From Sepioteuthis lessoniana (taxonomy: Eukaryota > Mollusca > Cephalopoda > Myopsida > Loliginidae), in the NCBI GenBank assembly GCA_963585895.1, contig CAUZXS010002501.1, positions 112,501 through 176,500 on the forward strand: a stretch of 64,000 bases of DNA. Reading direction: 5' to 3'. This document shows positions 1 through 11,012 of the stretch, in pieces. Each line of letters begins with the position of its first letter. Within the stretch, counting starts at the first letter, position 1. A model generated the notes under the pieces. It was not told where the DNA came from and did not search any database. It worked only from the letters and a program-made list of their open reading frames with translations. The position numbers and the translations under genes were made by a program.

Positions 1-483
1 ACCTGATACATTTGATTTTACATCCGTCCTTTCTTTCCTGCTCCAACTATTCACTCTTCACCATCTTATCATTCCTCCTCACATGCTTTTAAATAGAAAA
101 AACTCAGAAAACAGTCTCTGTCTGAAGAAGTTCGAAATGAATTAAGCCAAACTAAATATGACATCTAAATTTGTGTAAAGTGTTTGATTCATCTAACTTT
201 CCATAGATTTCTATCATACTCAGACTCACTTTTATTAACCATTTCAATATATATATATGAGCGTTAAAAAGACCATATTTATGGACCCTAATGAAAATAC
301 ACTAAAAGATGAGAAAGGATAGGGTAGCGAACAGATTTCTTAACTTCCTCGTTTGGTAGTTTTTGGGTAAAAAATATTTGCAAGGGAGTGGACAAAATGA
401 AGAGATAAAGGGAAAAAACGGATTTAACAGGAATTAACATAAGCCCATGCAAACATTACCTCCGTTTACGAACAAAAGGGTGT

Positions 484-514
<31 letters not shown>

Positions 515-560
515 AATCTTCTTTTAATATAAAACAATTGTTCTATGTTTACATCTGCGT
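1..560. other. AT-rich non-coding stretch
   Basis: No open frame of note and no repeat family I recognise. It contains a pure (TA)n run at about 484-510. Confidence 0.5.
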
Positions 561-572
561 GTCAGTACACAA

Positions 573-870
573 AATATTTAAGAAAGAAAGAAAGAAAGAA
601 AGAAAGAAGGTGAGATTTCTGTCGTTTTTGTTGCAATAAAGAAATTAAAGAAAGAAAGAAAGAAAAAAAAAGAACGAAAGATTGGAAGGTGACATCTTTA
701 ACTTTTTTTTTTTGGTTGTAATCTTTAAAGAAAGAAAAATTAATGTGAAAAAGAAACACAGAACTAATCATGTGTTTTGTAGCTTGTGGTATCAAAAGAG
801 AAAAAAAAGGAAAGAAAGCAGACCAGGTGTCAAGTTAGCAGTCGTAAAAGCAGGCTAACTTGAGAACTAA

Positions 871-906
<36 letters not shown>

Positions 907-958
907 ACGGAATATGAGATCTTTTACGTTTTTCTTGTAATCTTTAAATAAATAAATA

Positions 959-1006
<48 letters not shown>

Positions 1007-1183
1007 AAAGAAAAAAGAAAGAATGGAAGGTGAGATCTTTGAGGATATTTGTTGTAATCTTTAAAGAAAAAAAATCAAAGCGAAAAAGAAAAAAAAGACT
1101 GGAAGGTGAGATCTTTAACGTTTTTTTCTTATAATCTTTAGAGAAAGCAAAAAAATCAAAACGAAAAATAAATAGATAAATAA

Positions 1184-1215
<32 letters not shown>

Positions 1216-1375
1216 AGGACCACAAGATGAAGTCTTTGACCTTTTTGTTTTGTAATCTTTAAAAAAAGAAAACAATAAAGCGAAAAAGATAGAACAGAGT
1301 AAAACAAACAAACAAACAAACAAACACAGAGATCTTTTACGTGTTTTGTTGTAATTTTTAAAGAAAAAATTAAAA
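573..1375. repeat. (GAAA)n tract with recurring spacer
   Basis: Blocks of AAAG units alternate with a spacer that repeats with variation: GGAAGGTGAGATCTTT, then a T run, then GTAATCTTTAAAGAAA. This spacer occurs at about 605, 686, 1024, 1103 and 1220. The tract is therefore a degenerate higher-order tandem repeat of roughly 80-100 bp, not a simple tetranucleotide run. Open frames on its minus strand are F/L/S-rich artefacts. Confidence 0.8.
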
Positions 1376-1510
1376 ATATAAGAGAAATAAAGTAAGTATG
1401 ATAGATGGATAGATGGAATTATTGATAGATTATTCTGACGTAAATTGAACGATTAAAAAACTGTCTGATCTTCCTTTGATATTGTGCCCACTATTGAAAG
1501 AGTCAGCCAC

Positions 1511-1605
1511 ATACACATGGTTTTCGTTTGGTTTGGTTTGGTTTGGTTTTATAGCATATCAACCACTGTTTGTTATTCAATGCCAAATCCAGTTTTTACA
1601 TATGA
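1511..1605 (-). repeat. F3/F4 SINE 3' tail, isolated
   Basis: Reads (GGTTT)n, then TTTTATAGCATATCAACC, then TTCAATGCCAAATCC. This is the reverse complement of the 3' tail shared by families F3 and F4. No head is attached. Confidence 0.6.
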
Positions 1606-1760
1606 ATTAAATATATGATTTTTAAACACATTTTGCAGATATACAGAGTTAAATGATCAAACAGTTTTATTTCTAGCAATTCGATTTAGCATAAGTGAAC
1701 CATGTTAGATGGTTAAATTGCGAAATATCGCGAAAGATTCAATTAAATACCAGTCATACG

Positions 1761-2310
1761 TTTGCCCAGTCAGTAGAATACACTGACTGCACCTCTTCAA
1801 AGGAGTAAGACCCCCCCCCCCGAACGAGTGTCCTGGATATGACACAAAATAATCTGATAGTGAGACAGCAGTAATGCTGGAGTTTTGGGGAATGCGGAGT
1901 ACCCCTTCACTGCCATCGCTCCCAGGCCTACTCTGGCCCGGAATGGTAGCATCTGATAAGGTCCTATCTGTAGATCAAATAGAACTAAACTGCGTACTTA
2001 TACTAAATTGAATTGTTTGAAGTGGAACTGTTTTTGACATTGAAACTGTGCTTACGCTATACTGAATTGTTTGATATAGAACTGTTTTGACAGTTAACTG
2101 TGTGTAAGCAAAATCTATACTCATATTAAACTGAATTGTTTAAAATAGAACTATTTCACTAAACTGAATAGCTTAAAATAGAAATGTTTTTGACAATCAA
2201 ACTGTGTACTCATGCTAAACTGAATTGTGTGAAATATAACTGATTATTTGTATAAAAATGGATTTGGCATTAAATAACCTCCAAATGCCATGAAACCCAA
2301 CCAACCAACC
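1761..2310 (+). repeat. SINE family F3, nearly full length
   Basis: Starts with CCCAGTCAGTAGAATACACT and continues through the conserved GGATATGACAC, CTCCCAGGCCTACTC and GATAAGGTCCTATCT blocks. The body is made of repeated ACTGAATTGTTTGA units (about 2000-2240), followed by the tail TTTGGCATTAAATAACCT and CCAACCAACC. A poly-C run (1811-1820) matches C runs at the same place in other F3 copies. It forms the left arm of an inverted pair with the copy at 2451-2750. Confidence 0.7.
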
Positions 2311-2385
2311 ATCTAATTGTTTGTACACATCATCTAATTGTACACGTCATCTAATTGTTTGTACACATCATCTAATTGTACACGT
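2310..2385. repeat. 38-bp tandem duplication
   Basis: Two copies of a 38-bp unit (2310-2347 and 2348-2385) that begins CATCTAATTGTTTGTACACA. A third partial unit runs into the hairpin at 2386. Probably a local replication-slippage product at the centre of the inverted F3 pair. Confidence 0.85.
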
Positions 2386-2450
2386 CATCTAATTGTTTGT
2401 ACACAAATGACTGGTTGGTAACCAGTCATTTGTGTACAAATAATTAGATG
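2386..2450. repeat. Perfect-type hairpin, 31-nt arms
   Basis: The left arm (2386-2416) and right arm (2420-2450) are reverse complements with one mismatch, separated by a 3-nt loop (GGT). The hairpin sits exactly between the opposed F3 copies. Confidence 0.9.
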
Positions 2451-2750
2451 ACGAACAGTTCTATTTCTAACAATTCAATTTAGTATAATTCATTTGTTGC
2501 TCTCAGTTTTAATATCAAATAGTTCTATTTGACCCATACAAAGAAACCTATCAGGTGCTATTACTCCAGGCCAGAATGGACATGGGAGTAATGTCAATTT
2601 AAGAGGTACACTGCATTCCCCAAAGCTCTAGGATGACAGGAGCATCACTATCAGATAGTTTAGTACCATATTCAGGACACTCGTTGGTGGGGATCTTACC
2701 ATTCTGCTGAGATACATTCAGTGAATTCTACAGCCTCTCCGGATTGGGCA
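2451..2750 (-). repeat. SINE family F3, reverse copy
   Basis: Shows AGTTCTATTTGACCCATA, then CTATCAGGTGCTA, then CATTCCCCAAAGCTC, then GAGATACATTCAGTGAATTC, ending near GGATTGGGCAGACG. This is the F3 order reversed. It is partial at the tail. Confidence 0.7.
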
Positions 2751-3118
2751 GACGCACATATGGTAAAATCATAAAATTCCAAATTAAAACTGTCAACAAA
2801 ATCGAGTTTATAAGGTTTCGCACACAAACACTTTCTTCGCCCTTCTAACAGTTTCATGAGCTCTCCTCAATCATCAGACGCGTGATTTAATTCTTCTTCC
2901 TATCTTGCCAGCAGCTTTTATGTTCATTGGCTCCAGATTGCCGATAAAATAAAATAAAACAAAATAAATATTAAGCTGTTTACGTATGTATCTTGCAAGC
3001 ACTGACCGCAAATGCCACAACACTAACTTTATTGATGAAGGGTTAGCAGGACTGGCCTTTTAATTCGTTTTTATCGATGGTTTACATTCGTCATGTTGCT
3101 TTTATACAACGTAAACAT

Positions 3119-3155
3119 CTATATATATATATATATAAACACGCACACACACACG

Positions 3156-3198
<43 letters not shown>

Positions 3199-3215
3199 TT
3201 CAAACGTTGAACAGA

Positions 3216-3247
<32 letters not shown>

Positions 3248-3248
3248 A

Positions 3249-3289
<41 letters not shown>

Positions 3290-3366
3290 AATATATATGT
3301 ATATATATATACACCACATTTTGTGCCCTATATATAAATACATTTATTTACACAACCACACACACA

Positions 3367-3448
<82 letters not shown>

Positions 3449-3594
3449 ATGTTTATTTATATTACAAACTTTGAACACGATATATATATATATATATATA
3501 TATATATTTCAAATTTTGAACGCAAGTTTGTATGAGTGTGTGTTTATGTGTGTTTGTTAGACAGCTAGAGAGAGAGAGAGAGACAGATAGAGAC

Positions 3595-3661
<67 letters not shown>
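3119..3661. repeat. Microsatellite cluster (TA, CA, TG, GA)
   Basis: Alternating (TA)n and (CA)n at 3119-3320, (TA)n then a long (TG)n at 3367-3444, (TA)n at 3480-3507, and (GA)n at 3560-3661. The phrase CAAACGTTGAACA / CAAACTTTGAACACG / CAAATTTTGAACGC separates the blocks three times, so the cluster is itself a tandem of a larger unit. No coding potential. Confidence 0.95.
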
Positions 3662-3663
<2 letters not shown>

Positions 3664-3941
3664 GTAATTGTGTATAAACCATGTGACATTATTTTCCGTA
3701 TATTTCTTTCAGTGTATTATCTCTCTGTATCTGAATGTAGATCGTCGACAATTCTATGTTTGAAGAAGGGTTTTACTGACGGGTACCTTATTTATGGTTT
3801 TGACAAGGTCATCTAGATAGTCCATCGTTTGGTGATATACTTTATTTATAGAGTTATTTCGACAAAATCCTTATTATTTCTCATGCTAGAAAAGTTACCT
3901 TTGTTTTATTTTATTATTTAAATCTAAATCGAATGTAGAGA

Positions 3942-4135
3942 CACCTTGGTGTAGTGGCTACCCTGCCGAACTTCGACATCCGAGATGTCCTATTTCATCC
4001 CCTTTGGGAAAGATATGAACTCTCTCATCTCCTAAGCTACGAATAAATAGTTCTCATACAATTCTACATCAGTGGATAAGACATTAAATAACCCCAAAAA
4101 GTATGTATGCTATTAAAGAACAAAGAAGCTCCTCA
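3942..4135 (+). repeat. Diverged F4-type SINE
   Basis: GACACCTTGGTGTAGTGGCT resembles a tRNA A-box head. It is followed by CCCTTTGGGAAAGATATGAA and a tail resembling GACATTAAATAACC...TATGCTATTAAA. Order and spacing fit F4, but the tRNA-like part is poorly preserved. Confidence 0.45.
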
Positions 4136-4145
4136 AAATTTATTC

Positions 4146-4435
4146 TTATATATATATATATATATATATATAAGCATGTAAAAAGTCATCTGACGAGACG
4201 GAAAGTATAGTAATATTCTCCGCCGAAATAGATTTATAACTGACGACCTAACCAAGTTTGAGTTTCCATCCGATAACTCAAAATACCCTCTGAATGTGAA
4301 TTTTGTTATATCCCAGCGAATGAATTAGGGATTAACAAGAGCCATACATTGAGCACTCACATAGATTTATATGATATTCCTCATATATTCTATTAAAAAT
4401 ATAATCCACACCCACTGTCTTTGGACGCTGACTGA

Positions 4436-4482
<47 letters not shown>
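4146..4482. repeat. (TA)n runs around unique AT-rich DNA
   Basis: (TA)n at about 4146-4172 and 4442-4482. The DNA between them shows no gene or recognised element. Confidence 0.7.
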
Positions 4483-4484
<2 letters not shown>

Positions 4485-4675
4485 GATTTTATATATTCAA
4501 TGCCATGGAAGTTTTCCGACGACCTTAGTTTTCATGAAGTTTTACGAACAACAATTATCAGGCAGAAAACGAAAGAAAACGAAGAAATCGAAAAAATCAA
4601 AAAATTTAGTCAAAAACCGACAGATTGTGTACACATTTTTATGTGCGCTTGTCAGTGTGTGTGTGGGGTATAGTT

Positions 4676-4760
4676 GCTTCGTTTGGGTTCGTTTGTTGGG
4701 TTTTATGGCATGTCACCCTTTGTAGGTTTTTTAACGCCAAATCCATTTTTATGTAAATAA
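4676..4760 (-). repeat. F3/F4 SINE 3' tail, isolated
   Basis: GGTTTTATGGCATGTCACCC followed by TTTTAACGCCAAATCCATT is the shared tail in reverse orientation, without a body. Confidence 0.55.
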
Positions 4761-4805
4761 TACATCCACACACAATAATACTCAACTATAACCCACACAA
4801 GCAGA

Positions 4806-5046
4806 TACATACGAGGGTGACTCGAAGGCTCTCTTTTCAATAGCTACATCATCGAGGTGTAGGGGAAGGCGCTACTCCTTTCTCTGGATTGCTCCCCTTT
4901 ACCCTCGATACGTACCTTGTATTGCTGAGTGTTACGCAAGGAGGTATCAAGTACCATTTTTAAAGTCTTTGGTATGACGCAACCTGGGATTGAACCGAGG
5001 TCTCCCGAACTATTGGCGAACACTCTACCCACTAGGCCAGCTATAT
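4806..5046 (-). repeat. SINE family F2, reverse
   Basis: Contains AGGTGTAGGGGAAGGCGCT, GGATTGCTCC, GCTGAGTGTTACGCAAGG and the B-box-like end GGGATTGAACCGAGGTCTCC followed by AACACTCTACCCACTAGGCC. Read on the minus strand, this is a tRNA-like head followed by the F2 body. Confidence 0.75.
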
Positions 5047-5240
5047 TGTGAATTGAATTACCATGACCAGAAAATCCGGCCCACACTTTACGTGACATAC
5101 GGAAACACTGGACAGGTTGTTCGACCTATTAGGTCCTGTCAGCAGCGTATACCTTGTTCTCCCCCCACTGGAGATCTAACCAGCGACCACAGAATGCAGT
5201 GCCAGATTTTTTGGTGATAGTAATTCAATTCACAATATAA
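5047..5240 (-). repeat. SINE family F6, reverse
   Basis: Shares TGGTAATTC...CACAATATA ends, the GACCTATTAGGTC palindrome and the CCACTGGA...ACCAGCGACC region with the + copy at 5448-5640. It abuts the F2 copy directly, so the pair may have moved as a dimer. Confidence 0.55.
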
Positions 5241-5447
5241 TTCCTGAAGTTAAAAAAGAAAATGTACATCTATATCCTTGCTCTTGAGGTTATAATAATT
5301 ACGGGGATGCGTATTTCTAATCCTAGGAAGACGTGGCCCTGGAGGTGACCGTGTCCTCTGTAAAGATTATGGATGTAACTTACAAGATACATTCAGGTTA
5401 ATTGGCCACGCAATTGCTGACGAGTTGATTTGGCGTCAATTGCGTGT
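5241..5447. other. Unassigned sequence
   Basis: No recognised element. It includes a GC-richer stretch (AAGACGTGGCCCTGGAGGTG), possibly the 5' part of a larger unit attached to the F6 copy that follows. Confidence 0.3.
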
Positions 5448-5640
5448 GATGTGGACTGATACCTCAGTGGTAGAGTTTCAGCTCTGTGCTCACTGGTTCA
5501 ATATCCAGTGGGGGAGATCATGATATAAGACAGCAAATGAGACCTAATAGGTCGAAAAAGCTGACCAGTGTTTCCGCATGTTGTACGCAAGTGTTCGCCG
5601 GATTTCCTGGTCTTGGTAATTCTATTCACAATATATATAT
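5448..5640 (+). repeat. SINE family F6, tRNA-derived
   Basis: The head CCTCAGTGGTAGAGTTTCAG has the A-box layout of tRNAs beginning TAGCTCAGTGGTAGAG. CACTGGTTCAATATCCAGTG follows at B-box distance and can form a T-arm. The body ends in (TA)n at 5633-5654. Confidence 0.65.
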
Positions 5641-5868
5641 ATATATATATATATGTATTAGTTTTCCAACATATTATTTTAAGATGAAAACGCAGTCTCT
5701 TTATCGCAAGTATCAAGTCAATATACATGAGCCCACCAGAGAAACATTGATTTAATGATTTGAAATTTCAATAAACTGACGTTTATAACGTTCCGCTGAA
5801 ATGCTGAGATAATATACTTTATAGCCAAAGCTGAAACGAATCACTTATTCTTTAGAAAAAAAAAAATA

Positions 5869-6588
5869 TATCTCTATAGCCATCCACAGACAGATCTGTT
5901 TCGTTGTATCAGAACTCATCCGTGTGGCTAGACTTATTAGATTCCCGTAGCCAGGATCGAAACCTGGTTGACTCAAACGTCAAGCTAGGCCTCTAACCCT
6001 TCAGCCACGAGGAGCCATTAGCTACGATGTTAATCTTAAACGGTTATGAATCACAATTACTATTGTTTACATACATCCGTTCTAGGGCTGCCGAGACTTC
6101 AATTCATATATATGAAGAGGCTTGCAATAAACGCTAATGCAACATGATTACTTCATTCGCCGGAGAACTCAACCCTATGGGGGTAGGGGAGTATATATCT
6201 CTATAGTCATCCACAGACAGATCTGTTTCGGTCTATCAGAACTCATCAGTGTGGCTAGACTTATTAGATTCCCGTAGCCAGGATCGAAACCTGGTTGACT
6301 CAAACGCCAAGCTAGGCCTCTAACCCTTCAGCCACGAGGAGCCATTAGCTACGATGTTAATCTTAAACGGTTATGAATCACAATTACTATTGTTTACATA
6401 CATCCGTTCTAGGGCTGCCGAGACTTCAATTCATATATATGAAGAGGCTTGCAATAAACGCTAATGGCAACATGATTACTTCATTCGCCGGAGAACTCAA
6501 CCCTATGGGGGTAGGGGAGTATATATCTCTATAGTCATCCACAGACAGATCTGTTTCGTTCTATCAGAACTCATCAGTGTGGCTAGAC
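5869..6588 (-). repeat. SINE family F5 in tandem (2.2 copies, period 327-328)
   Basis: The block TCTCTATAG...CCACAGACAGATCTG recurs at 5871, 6198 and 6526, giving periods of 327 and 328 bp with few differences. Each full unit contains, on the minus strand, the tRNA-like head CTCCTCGTGGCTGAAGGGTT and a T-arm with GGTTTCGATCCTGG. Two complete units are followed by a third truncated at 6588, where a mariner-type terminus starts. Confidence 0.85.
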
Positions 6589-7090
6589 ATACACGAGGTT
6601 CATTCAATAAGTTAGAAGAATATTTCGGGAAAAAATCATTTCTTTCTTTTATCTAATTTTTTTCCATGAATATTACCTTCGAATTCTTTGGAATTAGTCT
6701 ATACAAAATGTTTTTTATTCTCGCAAAAATATTTCTTTTGAGGCTATTCAAAATGGTTGCAAGTCAAACAGAGTGTTCCAGACTTGAACAGAGGTCTTTC
6801 ATCAAATGTTTAGCGGCTGAAAAATGCAAATCATGGAGAAAAAAAACTTTTAGAATGGCTAAGCATGCCGGAGTCGAAAAAACCGTCCTTTGAATCGAAA
6901 TACCATTACTCTCTGGTACAGAAAAACATCCAGGCGCAGTTATCAGTAGAGAAGGTCATTCTGACAGTCTTCTCGGACATTAAAGGACCTATCTGTATTG
7001 ATTTCCTTGGTAAATATACTGCTGTAAACAGATCTTTCTTGGCAATGCCAACTCCTGAAGCAATATTCACCTTATTTATTGAATTACAGT
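6589..7090 (+). pseudogene. Mariner-family transposon remnant
   Basis: The left edge, ACACGAGGTTCATTCAATAA, resembles the terminal inverted repeat of the mariner element at 15364. A short open frame from 6753 reads MVASQTECSRLEQRSFIK and corresponds to the N-terminal helix-turn-helix region of mariner transposases. After a stop at about 6893 a second frame (to 7100) contains KVILTVFSDIKGPICIDFL, which fits the stretch around the first catalytic-domain aspartates. Most of the DNA-binding linker and the C-terminal half (YSPDL region) are missing, so this is an internally deleted, dead copy. No right terminal repeat was found. Confidence 0.6.
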
Positions 7091-7100
7091 TGTATATATA

Positions 7101-7309
7101 AGTATATGTATGGCTGGTGCGTGTACATGCATATGTATGGAACTATGCCAATGTATGTTTGTGTGTGTATGTGCAAATATGCACTTGTGTGCAATTTAGT
7201 TTTGCTGTTTCTGGAGCATCTGCAAGTCTGTTAGACTTTAATTAAAACAAGTATTGCTGATGAGTTTATGTAAAGAATTTGTTTACTGTTCGATTTTTGA
7301 TCTTCATTT
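7101..7309. other. Unassigned AT-rich sequence
   Basis: No gene or recognised repeat between the mariner remnant and the GAAA tract. Confidence 0.4.
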
Positions 7310-7930
7310 CTCGAGATTGGAAAAAAAAAAAGAATATAAATTAAAACCGATAGAAAAGAATGGAAACGGGAATGAAAAATAAAGTAGAAAAGAAAACAAG
7401 ACAAGTAAAGAATGATAAAAATGAATATGTAAAAAATGAAAAATAAAACTAAAGAAGAAGGAAACGAGGAGTAGAAGAAAACAATCGATAGAATATGGAA
7501 AAGAAAGAAAGAAAAAAAGAAAGAAAAAAGAAAGAAAGAAAAGAAAAATTGAAGGAAAGAAAAAATGAAAAAGAATGACTGTAGACGAAAAGAAAGAAAG
7601 AAAGAAAGAAAGAAAAAAGAAAATAAAAAAGAAAGAAAGAAAATTAGAAAATGAAAAAGAAAGAAAAAAAATAAAAAATGAAAAAGAAAGAAAAGAAATT
7701 AGAAAATGAAATTCGACGGGAAAGAAAAAATGAAAAAGAATGATTTTAGACGAAAAGAAAGAAAGAAAGAAAGAAAGAAAATAAAAATTGAAGGAGAGAG
7801 AAAATGAAAGAGAATGACTGTAGACGAAGAGAAAAAAAGAAAGAAAGAAAGAAAGAATGAAATGAAAACAAAGCGAAAATGACAACGGAAGAAAAATATA
7901 TTTACAAAACTGTGTAAGAAAGACAGAAAA

Positions 7931-7962
<32 letters not shown>

Positions 7963-8769
7963 AGGATCGATGAAGGAATGAAATGGATAGAATGTAGAAT
8001 TAAAGAAAGAAAAAATGAATAAAGGCAAAGAAAATAAGAAGACATTAAAAGGCCCAATAAGTGAATGAAAAGAAAGAAAGAAAAAGAGGCGAATAAAACG
8101 AAAAAAAATGGAAGAACGACAGAGTAAATTAATTAACAGAAAGAATGAATGAATAAACGGAAACAAGAAGAACGAATTAGTAAATGAATGATAACAAAGG
8201 AAGAATAAATAAAGAGAAAATATAAATGAATGAATGAAAAGAAAATGACCAAATGAATGAATTTTTAAATTTTTTACATACGTAATGAATGAAGAAAACG
8301 GAAAAATGAATGAAAGAAGAAATTGATTTAATAATGAAAAGAGAGTAAGATTGAAAAAAAAGTTTCAATGAATGAATAAGAAAATAAAGGAAGAACGGAA
8401 GAAAGAAGGAAAGAAAAATTTTAAAAAATAAATGAATAAAAAGAAGCAAGGAACAAATGTCTCAATAAACAGAGAATGCATGAATAAATAAAAAAAGAAA
8501 GAAAGAAATAAGTAATGAAAGAATGAATAAATGAATGAAATGAAAAGATCTATGCACAAAAAAGAATGAAAAAATGAGTGAATAAATGAACTGAACGAAA
8601 GAAAGAAAGAAAGAAAGATTGAATGAATGAATGAATGAATGAAATTAAAGAATCTAAGCACAAAAAGATAATGAAAAAATTAGTGGATAAATGAACTGAA
8701 TTAAAGAAAGAAAAAAAGAAAGAAAGACAGAAAGAAAGAAAAAAGAAAGAAACAAAGAATGAATGAATG
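7310..8769. repeat. Degenerate (GAAA)n / (GAAT)n polypurine tract
   Basis: Nearly all purine on the + strand. Recurring longer cores such as GAATGACTGTAGACGAAAAG (7575, 7735, 7815) show it grew by segmental duplication. A near-identical segment recurs at 43780-44000. From about 8160 the unit shifts toward GAATGAATAAAT. Minus-strand open frames of up to 193 codons are F/L/S/I-rich artefacts. Confidence 0.85.
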
Positions 8770-8822
8770 AAGTAATATCTAATGAAGGAATGGATAAATA
8801 AAAAGAAAGCAAAATGTATAAA

Positions 8823-8854
<32 letters not shown>

Positions 8855-8902
8855 ATATCTAATGAATAAATGGATGAATGAAAAGAAAGCAAAATGTATA
8901 AA

Positions 8903-8946
<44 letters not shown>

Positions 8947-8995
8947 AGTAATATCTAATGAATTAATGGATGGAAGAAAAAGTAAAATGTATAAA

Positions 8996-9027
<32 letters not shown>

Positions 9028-9098
9028 AGGAAAGAATGAAGTAATATCTAATGAATGAATGTATGAATGAAAAGAAAGCAAAAAGTATAAAAAGAAAG
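8770..9098. repeat. Satellite array, left part (unit about 100 bp)
   Basis: The unit is GAAGTAATATCTAATGAATG, then GATGAATGAAAAGAAAGCAA, AATGTATAAAAAG and a variable (AAAG)n run. Units start near 8768, 8854, 8946 and 9037. The array is split by the insertion at 9099-9954 and resumes on the other side. Confidence 0.85.
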
Positions 9099-9954
9099 TG
9101 TTGTATACATATACATCTTCATTCAGCATCACAACGACACAACATCAAAGACAGACGCATGAATAAACGACGCATGATAAAGACGCAGGAAGGAAGACAC
9201 AAGAAGACTTCTTTAACAACATAGTTACCTCTCACTTTATTTGTAAGGGTTCGAAAGGTTAGCATGTGAGAGGGTGCTGGGGACCGAACGTAAACTTCAT
9301 ATTTTGACCCCACTGTTATGACCGTCACGTTGTGTCTTTCTTGTTCTCTTAGATGATCAACCAGAGGTCTTGGGGTCCACTCCATCGGGGCTTTTCCGAG
9401 GGCCCCCTCGGTCGGGTGTGGCCTTCCCTACCACATCTCGTCTCTAACCCTCTGGGAGTCTGCTGGCAACTGCATCGGCGGTTTCCGAGGTCCACCTCGG
9501 TCGGGTGTGGCCTTCCCTACCACATCTCGTCTCTAACCCTCTGGGAGTCTGCTGGCAACTGCATCGGGGGTTTCCGAGGTCCCCCTCGGTCGGGTTTGGC
9601 CTTCCCTACCACATCTCGTCTCTAACCCTCTGGGAGTCTGCTGGCAACTGCCCTCTCACCCCAAAATCAACTGAGTTAAATAATAACTCAACGCCCACAC
9701 AATCGCCTACTGGATCTTAGAATCGGATGTTTAATCGTAATCAAGCGGATATAACTGTTATGCAGTTCAGAGGTTACTCTCTTCCGGTGCATCACTGTAA
9801 TGGCACAATGGGACCTTCACCTTGTCCCATATCATAAGCCTTAATCCGCCCACGGGATCTCTTTCGATTACTGGCCGTTGGAATGTGTCACTTCCTTCCG
9901 GTGCATCACCTTGAAATAGTATTTTGAGGCTGGGTCGAAGGTCAAAATATAACA
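9099..9954. mobile_element. LTR-like insertion (putative solo LTR, 856 bp)
   Basis: A GC-richer island of 856 bp sits inside the GAAA satellite. It begins TGTTGTATAC and ends AATATAACA, so it has the 5'-TG...CA-3' ends and short inverted repeat (TGTT/AACA) typical of LTRs. Both flanks are AAAGAAAG, compatible with a target-site duplication, but the flanks are repetitive and cannot prove it. It encodes nothing convincing and carries an internal three-copy 90-bp repeat. TTCCGGTGCATCAC occurs twice (about 9783 and 9897). Orientation and superfamily are unknown. A non-LTR foldback element is the alternative. Confidence 0.6.
9383..9650. repeat. Three-copy 89-90-bp tandem repeat
   Basis: Copies begin at CATCGG at 9383, 9473 and 9562 (periods 90 and 89) and end in GTCTGCTGGCAACTG. 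Identity is very high. It lies within the putative LTR, where tandem repeats commonly occur in U3. The open frame across it is a by-product of the repeat. Confidence 0.95.
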
Positions 9955-9955
9955 A

Positions 9956-9999
<44 letters not shown>

Positions 10000-10852
10000 A
10001 TGAATGAAGTAATATCTAATGAATGAATGGATGAATGAAAAGAAAGCAAAATGTATAAAATGAAAGAAAGAAAGAAAGAAAGAAAGAATGAAGTAATATC
10101 TAATGAATGAATGAATAGATGAATTAAAAGAAAGAAAAATGTATAAAAAGAAAGAAAGAAAGAAAGAAAGAAAGAATGAATGAAGTAATATCTAATGAAT
10201 AAATGGATGAATAAAAAGAAAGCAAAATGTATCAAAAGAAAGAAGGAAAGAAAGAAAGAAAGAATGAATAAAGTAATATCTAATGAATGAATGGATGAAT
10301 GAAAAAAAAGTAAAATTTATAAAAAGAAACAAAGAAAGAAAGAAAGAAGGAAAGAATGAAGTAATATCTAACGAATGAATGAATGAATGGATGAATAAAA
10401 AGAAATCAAAATGTATAAAAAGAACGAAAGAAAGAAAGAAAGAAAGAATGAAGTAATATCTAATGAATGAATGGATGAAAGAAAAAAAAGCAAAATGTAT
10501 AAAAAGAAACAAAGAAAGAAATAAAGAAGGAAAGAATGAAGTAATATCTAACGAATGAATGAATGAATGGATGAATAAAAAGAAATCAAAATGTATAAAA
10601 AGAAAGAAAGAGAGAAAGAAAGAAAGAAAGAAAGAATGAAGTAATATCTTATGAATGAATGAATAGATGAATGAAAAGAAAGCAAAATGTATAAAAGAAA
10701 GAACGAAAGAATGAATGAAGCAATATCTAATGAATGAATAGATGAATGAAAAGAACGAAAAATGTATAAAAAGAAAGAAAGAAAGAAAAAAAAAGAATGA
10801 AGTAATATCTAATGAATGAATAGATGAATGAAAAGAAAGCAAAATGTATAAA

Positions 10853-10892
<40 letters not shown>

Positions 10893-10956
10893 ATGAATGA
10901 ATGAAGTAATATCTAATGAATGAATGGATCAACGAAAAGAAAGTAAAATGTATAAA

Positions 10957-11012
<56 letters not shown>

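Noticed and set aside
9353-9720. Overlapping frames with repeated PLGRVWPSLPHLVSNPL
   Set aside because: They arise from the three-copy 90-bp repeat within the LTR-like insertion; 90 is a multiple of three, and the 89-bp period between the last two units shifts the frame.
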